The notes under the pieces: model-generated
What the model was told of the DNA's origin: nothing
Seen by the model: the letters and a program-made list of their open reading frames with translations, nothing else
Databases searched by the model: none
DNA from: Pararoseburia sp963661325
GTDB lineage: Bacteria > Bacillota > Clostridia > Lachnospirales > Lachnospiraceae
DNA: 8,682 bases
NCBI GenBank assembly: GCA_963661325.1
Contig: CAVLBP010000097.1
Span: 1-8,682, forward strand
Reading direction: 5' to 3'
Shown here: positions 1 to 6,777 of the stretch, piece by piece
How the letters are laid out: every line of letters starts with the position of its first letter
Numbering within the stretch: position 1 is the stretch's first letter
Made by a program: the position numbers and the translations under genes

Positions 1-11
1 ATACAAGATAT

Positions 12-17
12 GGGAGG
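12..17 (+). promoter_or_regulatory. Shine-Dalgarno site that fixes the GH43 start
   Basis: GGGAGG lies 7 bases before the ATG at 25. The in-frame ATG at 10 overlaps this site and has only nine window bases upstream, so the ATG at 25 is the better start. Confidence 0.85.
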
Positions 18-24
18 TAATACA

Positions 25-1461
25 ATGGAACAAGCAGTAAATCCTTTTTTGCCTAGTTATGAGTATATTCCTGATGGAGAGCCACATGTTTTTGGAGATA
101 GGGTTTATCTATATGGAAGTCATGATAGGTTTAATGGTAATGATTTTTGCCTGAATGATTATGTGTGTTGGTCAGCGCCGGTAGATTGTTTGGGAGAGTG
201 GAGAAATGAAGGGATTATTTATCATGCTACACAGGATCCACTAAATAAGGAAGGAAAACAACATTTGTTTGCGCCGGATGTCATACGAGGGAGGGATGGA
301 AGGTATTATTTGTTTTATTGTCTTCATATGTCTCCCACGGTATCTGTTGCTGTTTGCGACAAACCATGTGGAAAATATGAATTTTATGGTCATGTGCATT
401 ATGCCAATAATGTAGCGTATGGAACACGTATGCAGGATGTGTTTAATTTCGATCCGGGTGTGTTGCAGGACGAAAATGGAAGGGTGTATTTATATACTGG
501 CATTTCACATCCACGTACCGCGCCAATGAGACAGCATTTAGAGACGCTATTTCGAATAGATGGCGCCTATTGTGTGGAGCTTGAGGATGACCTTTTGACG
601 ATTAAGGGTGAGCCGTGTTTAGTAATGCCGGGGGAAGCCGTGGCACAAGGAACATCCTTTGAAAATCATGCATTTTTTGAGGCAAGTAGTCCTCGAAAAA
701 TAGGAGAAAAGTATTATTTAATTTATTCTTCGGAACAAAGTCATGACCTGTGTTATGGCATTAGTGATTCGCCCTTGGGACCGTTTGTTTATGGAGGAGT
801 TCTGGTTGATCTGGGGGATATTGGAATCGTTTCAGAAAAGGAGGCGAGAGATTATTTAGGAAATACGCACGGTGGCATGGGTTGTATTAATAGACAATGG
901 TATATCTTTTATCATCGGCACACGAATAGAAGTCGTAATTGCAGACAAATGTGTGCGGAAAAAATTCAGATTTTGCAGGATGGACGTATACCACAGGCAG
1001 AGCGCACAAGTTGTGGATTGCAAAAAGAACTCTTGGCAGGACATGGTAGATATGAAGCTAGAATAGCATGCAATTTAAATAGTGTGGATGGCGTCTATAT
1101 GTATCAAAAGGATATGGTGGATGGGAAACAAGAACATCCTTATTTTACGCAGGATGGGGAAGATCGTGATGCTGATCCTGATCAACATATTGCAAATATA
1201 AAAGATGGTACATGGGCTGGATTTAAATACTTTAACATGGAAACGGAGGGAAGGCTTAGAGTTTGCGTCCGTGGGAACGCGGAAGGAAGTCTTTGCGTTA
1301 GCACAACAAAAGGGGGTGAAGCATGTGGAAATGTTTCGGTACATTCATCAACAGGCTGGAAAGTGTGGGAAGGAGAGTATCGGATGCCCGCAGGAAAACA
1401 AGCATTATATTTTACATTCAAAGGTACAGGAAGTTTAGATTGGTTATGGTTTGAAATTTGA
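25..1461 (+). CDS. Glycoside hydrolase family 43 enzyme with C-terminal CBM6-like module (arabinofuranosidase/xylosidase type)
   Basis: Predicted exo-acting GH43 glycosidase of 478 aa that removes arabinofuranosyl or xylosyl groups from plant oligosaccharides; the exact substrate cannot be read from the sequence. The five-bladed propeller spans about residues 5-325. The three catalytic acids fit the family: the base is Asp17 in PDGEPHVF, the pKa modulator Asp143 in FNFDPGV, and the acid Glu219 in FFEASSPRK. Supporting motifs are FAPDV (82-86), a propeller His in NTHGG (280-284) and the YHRH near 297-300. Residues about 340-478 resemble a CBM6 beta-sandwich: a GTWAGFKYF segment near 395-403 and an ending SLDWLWFEI. 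There is no signal peptide, so it should act in the cytoplasm on imported oligosaccharides. It is the first gene of a run of three glycosidases; the stop is 12 bases before the next start. The operon promoter is outside the window. Family is secure, specificity is inference. Confidence 0.9.
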   Translation: MEQAVNPFLPSYEYIPDGEPHVFGDRVYLYGSHDRFNGNDFCLNDYVCWSAPVDCLGEWRNEGIIYHATQDPLNKEGKQHLFAPDVIRGRDGRYYLFYCLHMSPTVSVAVCDKPCGKYEFYGHVHYANNVAYGTRMQDVFNFDPGVLQDENGRVYLYTGISHPRTAPMRQHLETLFRIDGAYCVELEDDLLTIKGEPCLVMPGEAVAQGTSFENHAFFEASSPRKIGEKYYLIYSSEQSHDLCYGISDSPLGPFVYGGVLVDLGDIGIVSEKEARDYLGNTHGGMGCINRQWYIFYHRHTNRSRNCRQMCAEKIQILQDGRIPQAERTSCGLQKELLAGHGRYEARIACNLNSVDGVYMYQKDMVDGKQEHPYFTQDGEDRDADPDQHIANIKDGTWAGFKYFNMETEGRLRVCVRGNAEGSLCVSTTKGGEACGNVSVHSSTGWKVWEGEYRMPAGKQALYFTFKGTGSLDWLWFEI

Positions 1462-1462
1462 T

Positions 1463-1468
1463 AGGAGG
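1463..1468 (+). promoter_or_regulatory. Perfect AGGAGG ribosome binding site for the GH35 gene
   Basis: AGGAGG starts one base after the GH43 stop codon and ends 5 bases before the ATG at 1474. It supports that start and tight translational linkage within the operon. Confidence 0.8.
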
Positions 1469-1473
1469 TAAAA

Positions 1474-3048
1474 ATGAAATCGTATTTAGAAGTAGAGGGC
1501 AAGCCATTTATTATGTTGGCTGGGGAGACCCATAATTCCAATGCATCTTCGGTGGAAGTAGTACGAGAGGTTTATGAAAAGGCAAATGCATTACATTTGA
1601 ACACAGTATTACTACCAATCACATGGGAGATGCTTGAGCCGGAAGAAGGAAAATTTGTTTACGATCTCTTAGATCAGATCATTATAGAGGCAAGAAAATA
1701 TCAGTTAAAATTGGGCTTGTTGTGGTTTGGAGCGTGGAAAAATGCACAATGTTGGTATGCACCGGGGTGGGTAAAAAAAGATACCCAACGTTTTGCACGA
1801 GCAGAAGTAGAAAAAGGAAAACATAAGTTGATGTTGCAAAATTTTCAGGGAATGCCGTACACAACATTATCCTGTCATTGCGAAGAAACCTTACGTGCGG
1901 ATCAGAGAGCCTTTTCTATGTTTATGCGACATTTAGCAAAGATTGATAATGAAGATAAAACCGTGGTAGCGGTGCAGGTTGAGAATGAGCCGGGATTGCA
2001 GGGGGCAGCAAGAGAACATTCTGATGCTGCGGATACTTTGTTTTACAATAATGTTCCACAGGAATTTGCAGATTACATGAAAAATGCAACCGATACCATG
2101 TCCGAGGATCTTGCTATTGCGGTAAAAAACGGAAAAGAAAGCGGAACATGGACAGAGGTGTTTGGTTCAGCTGCGGAAGAAATTTTTCATGCATATCATG
2201 TGGCAAGTTATGTAGAACATGTGGCAGAAGCCGGTTATAAAGAATATGCTGTTCCGCTGTTTGTGAATGCCTGGCTTAGCAAAGGGCAAAAACCGGGAAT
2301 GTTTCCAAGTGGAGGACCGGTTGCACGAGTGATGGAAGTGTGGAAATATTGTGCACCGCATATTCAGGTGTATGCGGCAGATATTTATGTTCCAGACTTT
2401 TGTGAGACGTGTGAAGAATATATGAAATTGGGTAATCCATTGTTGATACCGGAAACGGCACCACATAGTCATGTAGGACCGAGACTTGTCTATTGTATCG
2501 GACATTATCACGCTATGGGTTATGCGCCTTTTGCCTTTGAAGATATGGGGAATGCGTTTGATGCTGTGGATGGATATTTATTTGGAATAGAAATTGATGA
2601 TCCATTAAATAAAACACCACAGGATGCAGGGGAGTATGCTTGGTTTAACAGGACATTAAATGATTTGATGCCATGGTTGACGGAGCGATATGGAAGCAGT
2701 CTCTTGCAGGCAGTGATTGGAGAACGACCGGAAGAAAATAAGATGATTTTTGAACGATTTGGAATGGTTGCAACTATGGTAATGCCACCATTTATTGATC
2801 GAAAGGATGGTGTATGTCTGGCTATGCAAATGGCAGAAGATGAGTTTATTGTAGTGGCAAATGGTTGTATGCTATCGTTTTTCTCTACAGATTCAAACAA
2901 AATGAATGTAGATATTGATTACTTGGAAGAAGGAAAATTTGAAAATGGAACATGGAGGAAATATCGGAGATTAAATGGTGATGAAGCAGCAAGTTGCAGG
3001 TTTGATAAACCAACCTTGTTAAAAGTTAAATTAATCGCGTATGCATAG
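1474..3048 (+). CDS. GH35 beta-galactosidase-like enzyme with DUF5597-type C-terminus
   Basis: Predicted retaining beta-galactosidase of 524 aa, resembling the GH35 branch that includes the xyloglucan-active Cellvibrio japonicus Bgl35A (from memory of that family; no search run). The TIM barrel covers about residues 1-370. It opens with the GKPFIMLAGETHNSNAS segment, then NTVLLPITWEMLEPEEG (43-59) and LLWFGAWKN (82-90). The acid/base is Glu172 in VQVENEPG and the nucleophile is Glu327 in LIPETA, the expected GH35/GH42-like clan A arrangement. Residues about 380-524 form a beta-rich C-terminal region matching the DUF5597 type. No signal peptide is visible, so it probably removes terminal galactose from oligosaccharides already in the cytoplasm. 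It sits between a GH43 and a GH1 gene, 12 and 17 bases away, which points to concerted debranching of a hemicellulose fragment. A GH42-like annotation is the main alternative. Substrate is inferred. Confidence 0.87.
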   Translation: MKSYLEVEGKPFIMLAGETHNSNASSVEVVREVYEKANALHLNTVLLPITWEMLEPEEGKFVYDLLDQIIIEARKYQLKLGLLWFGAWKNAQCWYAPGWVKKDTQRFARAEVEKGKHKLMLQNFQGMPYTTLSCHCEETLRADQRAFSMFMRHLAKIDNEDKTVVAVQVENEPGLQGAAREHSDAADTLFYNNVPQEFADYMKNATDTMSEDLAIAVKNGKESGTWTEVFGSAAEEIFHAYHVASYVEHVAEAGYKEYAVPLFVNAWLSKGQKPGMFPSGGPVARVMEVWKYCAPHIQVYAADIYVPDFCETCEEYMKLGNPLLIPETAPHSHVGPRLVYCIGHYHAMGYAPFAFEDMGNAFDAVDGYLFGIEIDDPLNKTPQDAGEYAWFNRTLNDLMPWLTERYGSSLLQAVIGERPEENKMIFERFGMVATMVMPPFIDRKDGVCLAMQMAEDEFIVVANGCMLSFFSTDSNKMNVDIDYLEEGKFENGTWRKYRRLNGDEAASCRFDKPTLLKVKLIAYA

Positions 3049-3065
3049 AATGGAGGATATTTAGA

Positions 3066-4382
3066 ATGAAGAAATTTGAAGAAAAATTTTTGTTAGGGAC
3101 GGCAACAGCAGCACATCAAGTGGAAGGAAACAACGTAAACAGCGATAGTTGGGTTATGGAAAATATGAAATATACTTCGTATGAAGAACCAAGTTTAGAT
3201 GCAGTGGATCACTATCACAGGTATGAACAGGATATAGATATGATGGCAGATGCCGGGTTTAATGCATATCGCTTTTCTATTGAGTGGGCGCGTGTTGAAC
3301 CTAAGGAAAATGTTTTTGATGATGACGAGATTGAGCATTATCGGAAAGTGATCGCTTATTGTAAGAAGCGCGGCATTGAACCGATGGTTACCTTGCATCA
3401 TTTTAGTAGTCCTAAGTGGATTATTACTAAAGGTGGATGGGAAGCAGAAACTATTGTAGAAGATTTTACAAAATATGTAGTTTATGTAGTTGAACGCTTG
3501 GGAAAGGACATATCTTACATAAATACAATTAATGAAGCAAATATGCGATTGCAGTTTGCAAGAATTATGCAGAATTTTACCAAGAGAATGATGTTTCAAG
3601 AGGAACAGGCGGCAAAACAGGCAGATAATAAAAATGCATCTGGAAATTTGCAAATTGGTATAGATGTCCAGGAAATGCTTAAAATGCAAAAAGCCATGGA
3701 AGAGGAAAGCCGAAGCGTGTTTGAACTTCCGGAAGGAATGAAAGTTAATAATTTTCATAGTCCATGTACGAAACGAGGAGATGAGTTGATCTTATTAGCG
3801 CATCAGCATGCCAGAGATGCAATTAAAGAAAGATTCCCGGAGATTAAAGTAGGAATTACCCTGAGTTTACATGATTTTCAATCTTTACCAGGAGGAGAGG
3901 AAAAGGCACTGGAATTATGGAATGAGGAATTTCTACATTATCTTCCGGGTATTAAGGATGATGATTTCCTAGGAGTGCAAAATTATACAAGAGAGTTGGT
4001 GGGATCAGAAGGGTCATTACCGGTTCCTGCCGGAGCGGACGTTTCGCAGTCAGGGTATGAATTTTATCCAGAGGCTTTGGAACACATTATTCGAAAAGTG
4101 GCAAAAGAATTTAAGGGGGATATTTACGTTACTGAAAATGGTGTTGCGACAGAGAACGATGCTTTACGTATAGAGTTTATTCAACGTGCTATATCTGGGG
4201 TACATCACTGTATGGAGGATGGCATTCCTGTGAAAGGGTATTTTTACTGGTCATTTATGGATAATTATGAGTGGCAGAAAGCGTATAGTATGAAATTTGG
4301 GCTGGTTGCGGTAGATCGAAGAACGCAGACAAGAATGGCAAAAGAGAGTTTGAAATTCTTAGGAAATATGCGAGAGAAATAA
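3066..4382 (+). CDS. GH1 family beta-glucosidase/beta-glycosidase with a helical insertion
   Basis: Predicted retaining beta-glycosidase of 438 aa that releases glucose (or a related sugar) from the non-reducing end of imported oligosaccharides. GH1 landmarks in order: FLLGTATAAHQVEG with Gln18 and the nearby substrate contacts, FNAYRFSIEWARVEP (65-79), TLHHFSSPKW with the active-site His near 112, acid/base Glu157 in TINEAN, nucleophile Glu357 in YVTENG, and the sugar-binding YFYWSFMDNYEW (392-403). Glu402-Trp403 matches glucosidases or galactosidases rather than 6-phospho-glycosidases, which carry a Ser/Lys/Tyr phosphate site here. Odd points: the family's usual NEP is NEA, and about 55-60 extra residues lie between the acid/base and the LLAHQHAR helix. 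No signal peptide is seen. The start has GGAGG at 3052-3056, 9 bases upstream. It is the last gene of the operon, followed 12 bases later by a terminator stem. Confidence 0.9.
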   Translation: MKKFEEKFLLGTATAAHQVEGNNVNSDSWVMENMKYTSYEEPSLDAVDHYHRYEQDIDMMADAGFNAYRFSIEWARVEPKENVFDDDEIEHYRKVIAYCKKRGIEPMVTLHHFSSPKWIITKGGWEAETIVEDFTKYVVYVVERLGKDISYINTINEANMRLQFARIMQNFTKRMMFQEEQAAKQADNKNASGNLQIGIDVQEMLKMQKAMEEESRSVFELPEGMKVNNFHSPCTKRGDELILLAHQHARDAIKERFPEIKVGITLSLHDFQSLPGGEEKALELWNEEFLHYLPGIKDDDFLGVQNYTRELVGSEGSLPVPAGADVSQSGYEFYPEALEHIIRKVAKEFKGDIYVTENGVATENDALRIEFIQRAISGVHHCMEDGIPVKGYFYWSFMDNYEWQKAYSMKFGLVAVDRRTQTRMAKESLKFLGNMREK

Positions 4383-4394
4383 GTTATGATAAGA

Positions 4395-4440
4395 ATAGTC
4401 GTTCTGTAGACTTTAACATAAACAGAACGGCTATTTTTTT
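4395..4440 (+). terminator. Intrinsic terminator of the glycosidase operon
   Basis: A 12-bp stem pairs ATAGTCGTTCTG (4395-4406) with CAGAACGGCTAT (4423-4434) with a single G-T pair. The loop is 16 bases and the stem runs directly into seven T (4434-4440). It closes the three-gene glycosidase operon and separates it from the NAD operon. Confidence 0.92.
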
Positions 4441-4451
4441 GCCCATATTTT

Positions 4452-4469
4452 CACATGTAAAAACATGTG
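4452..4469. repeat. Inverted repeat CACATGT-AAAA-ACATGTG of unknown role
   Basis: Two perfect 7-base arms (4452-4458 and 4463-4469) flank AAAA. The repeat lies just upstream of the -35 box of the nad promoter and one base from the next palindrome. No T run follows, so it is not a normal terminator. It could be a second protein-binding site or a minor hairpin. The symmetry is plain; the function is not known. Confidence 0.5.
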
Positions 4470-4470
4470 T

Positions 4471-4486
4471 CTTGTCACCTGACAAG
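4471..4486. promoter_or_regulatory. Putative NiaR operator of the nad operon
   Basis: CTTGTCA (4471-4477), two C, then TGACAAG (4480-4486) form a perfect 7+7 palindrome. It contains the whole -35 hexamer, so a bound repressor would block RNA polymerase. The operon it controls ends with a NiaR-type repressor gene, and NiaR is known in Firmicutes to repress NAD synthesis genes when niacin is available. The palindrome is seen; its binding by NiaR is inferred from position and family knowledge. Confidence 0.75.
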
Positions 4487-4500
4487 CAGTGTGGTATACT
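4472..4500 (+). promoter_or_regulatory. Sigma-A promoter of nadA-nadB-nadC-niaR
   Basis: The -35 box is TTGTCA (4472-4477) and the -10 box is TATACT (4495-4500), each one base from consensus, with the ideal 17-bp spacer. A TG at 4492-4493 gives an extended -10. Transcription should start around 4506-4508, leaving a short leader of under 30 bases before nadA, so there is no room for a riboswitch and control should be at initiation. Confidence 0.87.
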
Positions 4501-4522
4501 TCGAAAAGTATTAAGAAGTACA

Positions 4523-4528
4523 AAGGAG
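4523..4528 (+). promoter_or_regulatory. Shine-Dalgarno site that fixes the nadA start
   Basis: AAGGAG ends 6 bases before the ATG at 4535. The longer reading frame open from a TTG at 4439 would start inside the upstream terminator and before the promoter, so it is not used. Confidence 0.85.
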
Positions 4529-4534
4529 CAATTT

Positions 4535-5440
4535 ATGTCAATCGTAGAGGATATCATCAGGTTAAAGGAAGAAAAGAATGCCGTTATCTTAGCGCATTAT
4601 TATGTGGATGAGGAAGTGCAGTATATTGCAGATTACATCGGCGATTCTTTTTATTTGAGCAAGGTAGCGACAAAGACGGATGCCGACCGCATCATCTTTT
4701 GTGGCGTTGAGTTTATGGGAGAGAGTGCCAAGATCTTAAATCCGGACAAGCGTGTTTTCATGCCGGATGCGACGGCAGACTGTCCGATGGCACATATGGC
4801 GACCAGGGAGGAGATCGAAAAGGTCAAAGCCCAGTATGAAGATGTGGCAGTCGTATGCTATATCAATTCGACTGCGGAATTAAAGACCATGGCGGATGTC
4901 TGCGTGACTTCATCCAATGCGGTGAAGATCGTGCGCAAACTGCCAAATAAAAATATTTTCTTTATCCCGGATCGCAATCTGGGATCGTATGTGGCAGAGC
5001 AGGTGCCGGAAAAGAATATTATTTTAAATGCGGGCTGTTGTCCGCGCCATGTCGCCATTACAGCAGACAAGGTAAGGGAGGCAAAAGCGGCACATCCGCA
5101 TGCTCTTTTTGCAGCCCACCCGGAGTGTACCAAGGATGTTTTGGTGCAGGCAGATTATGTTGGAAGTACCTCGGGTATCATCGACTACGTTGTAAATACA
5201 AATCACGACGAGTTCATCATCGGTACCGTGGATGGTGTTTTTGCAGAGATCAAAAAGCAGGCACCGGGCAAGAAACTTTATACGGTCAAGGATCAGCAGG
5301 TCTGCGTCAATATGAAAAAGGTTACCATGGAAAAGGTTTTAGATGTTTTGGCACATGATACCAACGAGGTCTTTGTAGAAAAGGATCTGGCGGAAAAATC
5401 CATGAAGCCTTTGCAAAAAATGCTGGAATTAGGCCAGTAA
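4535..5440 (+). CDS. nadA: Quinolinate synthase NadA
   Basis: [4Fe-4S] enzyme of 301 aa that condenses iminoaspartate (from NadB) with dihydroxyacetone phosphate to make quinolinate, the second step of de novo NAD synthesis, in the cytoplasm. The typical opening AVILAHYYVDEEVQYIADYIGDS is shown by AHYYVDEEVQ (20-29). The three expected cluster ligands are Cys83 in ADCPMA, Cys169 in GCCPRH and Cys257 in QVCVNMKK, with spacings close to those of Thermotoga maritima NadA (81, 168, 254). PDRNLG (145-150) and the HPECTKDVL segment (195-203) are also characteristic. At 301 aa it is the usual length for the short bacterial form. It is the first gene of nadA-nadB-nadC-niaR, 19 bases before nadB, behind a promoter whose -35 box is covered by a palindrome, so niacin-responsive repression is likely. 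Five further Cys are present but not expected to bind the cluster. Confidence 0.97.
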   Translation: MSIVEDIIRLKEEKNAVILAHYYVDEEVQYIADYIGDSFYLSKVATKTDADRIIFCGVEFMGESAKILNPDKRVFMPDATADCPMAHMATREEIEKVKAQYEDVAVVCYINSTAELKTMADVCVTSSNAVKIVRKLPNKNIFFIPDRNLGSYVAEQVPEKNIILNAGCCPRHVAITADKVREAKAAHPHALFAAHPECTKDVLVQADYVGSTSGIIDYVVNTNHDEFIIGTVDGVFAEIKKQAPGKKLYTVKDQQVCVNMKKVTMEKVLDVLAHDTNEVFVEKDLAEKSMKPLQKMLELGQ

Positions 5441-5459
5441 TGTTTGGAGATGTAAGAAA

Positions 5460-6749
5460 ATGAAAACAGATATTTTAGTTGCAGGATGCGGCTGTTCCGG
5501 TCTTTATCTTGCACTTAATTTGCCAAAAGATAAGGAAATACTGATCGTGACCAAGTCCGATGTGGAAAGTAATGACTCTTATCTGGCACAGGGCGGTATG
5601 TGCGTGCTTACAAGGGAAGATGATTATGATGCTTACTTTGAAGATACGCTGGCTGCCGGACATTATGAAAACGACCGCAAGTCCGTAGAGATCATGATCC
5701 GGTCTTCACAGGATGTATTAAAGGATTTGATCGGCTGGGGCGCAGATTTTAAAAAGGATGCGGATGGCAATCTGCTTTATACCAGAGAGGGAGCGCACAG
5801 TGCCAAACGTATCGTCTTCCATGAGGATGTGACCGGAAAAGAGATCACGAGTCACCTTTTGGCAGAGGCGAGAAAACGTGAGAATATCAAGATTATGGAA
5901 TATACCACACTTGTGGATATTATCAGTGCAGATAATGTTTGCTATGGCGGCATCCTTCGTATGGCAGACGGATCTCTGGAAAAAGTCAGTGCAGAAGAAG
6001 TCGTGCTCGCGACCGGCGGTGTCGGCGGTGTCTATCGTCATTCGACCAATTTCAGACACCTGACAGGTGACGGCATAGCCATGGCAATCAAGCATGGGGT
6101 GGAACTCAAGGACATCACTTATGTGCAGATCCATCCGACGACTTTTTATTCCACAGAAAAGGAACAGAGGAGTTTTTTGATCTCCGAATCCGTGCGTGGG
6201 GAAGGTGCCAAGTTGTATGATAAATACGGCAATCGTTTTGTTAATGAACTTTTGCCGCGGGATCTTTTGACCCAGGAGATCCGCAAGCAGATGGAAAAAG
6301 ATGGTACGGACTATGTCTGGGAAGACCTGCGGGAGATCCCGGCAGAGGAACTGGATTCCCATTTTCCTAATATTATTGAGCATTGTCGGCAGATGGGCTA
6401 TGATGTGCATAAAGAATGCATTCCGGTCGTGCCGGCGCAGCATTATTTTATGGGTGGCATCAAGGTCAACCATGAAAGCAAGACAAGCATGGACCACCTG
6501 TATGCCGTGGGTGAGACCGCTTGCAACGGTGTGCATGGCAAAAACCGTCTTGCCAGCAATTCCCTTTTAGAGAGTCTGGTCTTTGCAAAAAGGGCGGCAT
6601 TGGATATGACGGACAACCCGGGCAAAAGGGATGAAGATGCCGGACGCAGGATCATGGATGCAATCGACCTTTCGACTTATGAGGATCGGGAGGCTTTGGA
6701 AGAAGAATATCAGTCCATGGTGCAGCAGGCGGTAAAGGCAAGTGCATAA
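5460..6749 (+). CDS. nadB: L-aspartate oxidase NadB, short form
   Basis: FAD enzyme of 429 aa that oxidises L-aspartate to iminoaspartate, which NadA uses. The N-terminus carries the dinucleotide-binding GCGCSG (9-14), followed by NDSYLAQGG (38-46), where flavin is bound in this family, and the second FAD segment VVLATGGVGGVY (181-192). Active-site residues expected from the succinate dehydrogenase/fumarate reductase family are present: His225 in IHPT, Arg267 in LPRD, His328 in QHYFMGG and Arg363 in KNRLASNSLLE. The FAD domain ends near 380, and only about 50 residues remain. E. coli NadB has about 540 aa, so the C-terminal helical capping domain is largely missing. The frame is intact and runs neatly into nadC 28 bases later, so this looks like a natural short form rather than a broken gene. 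GGAGA at 5446-5450 precedes the ATG by 9 bases. An anaerobe would pass electrons to fumarate rather than oxygen (family knowledge). Confidence 0.95.
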   Translation: MKTDILVAGCGCSGLYLALNLPKDKEILIVTKSDVESNDSYLAQGGMCVLTREDDYDAYFEDTLAAGHYENDRKSVEIMIRSSQDVLKDLIGWGADFKKDADGNLLYTREGAHSAKRIVFHEDVTGKEITSHLLAEARKRENIKIMEYTTLVDIISADNVCYGGILRMADGSLEKVSAEEVVLATGGVGGVYRHSTNFRHLTGDGIAMAIKHGVELKDITYVQIHPTTFYSTEKEQRSFLISESVRGEGAKLYDKYGNRFVNELLPRDLLTQEIRKQMEKDGTDYVWEDLREIPAEELDSHFPNIIEHCRQMGYDVHKECIPVVPAQHYFMGGIKVNHESKTSMDHLYAVGETACNGVHGKNRLASNSLLESLVFAKRAALDMTDNPGKRDEDAGRRIMDAIDLSTYEDREALEEEYQSMVQQAVKASA

Positions 6750-6763
6750 GAGATAATTTTTTT

Positions 6764-6770
6764 AGAGGAG
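6764..6770 (+). promoter_or_regulatory. Ribosome binding site for nadC
   Basis: AGAGGAG ends 7 bases before the ATG at 6778 and so favours it over the in-frame ATG at 6796. Confidence 0.75.
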
Positions 6771-6777
6771 AGAGATT

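Noticed and set aside
10..24. ATG at 10 as start of the GH43 gene
   Set aside because: Its codons overlap the GGGAGG site that serves the ATG at 25, and the homologous region begins near NPFLPSYEYIPDGEP.
3195..3758. 187-codon minus-strand frame inside the GH1 gene
   Set aside because: Antisense shadow of a clear GH1 gene; composition is Phe/Ile/His/Cys rich as expected from the complement of its codons.
4439..4534. An N-terminal extension of nadA from a TTG at 4439 (32 extra residues)
   Set aside because: It begins inside the terminator T run and crosses the promoter and operator. The ATG at 4535 has a good ribosome binding site and gives the normal NadA length.
4501..4534. Possible riboswitch or attenuator in the nadA leader
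   Set aside because: The predicted transcript leader is under 30 bases, too short for a structured NAD or niacin sensor. Control is better explained by the operator over the -35 box.
5718..6536. Long open frame of 272 codons on the minus strand inside nadB
   Set aside because: It is antisense to a gene with intact catalytic motifs, its protein shows no recognisable domain, and it has no promoter or ribosome binding site of note. It is a by-product of nadB codon use.
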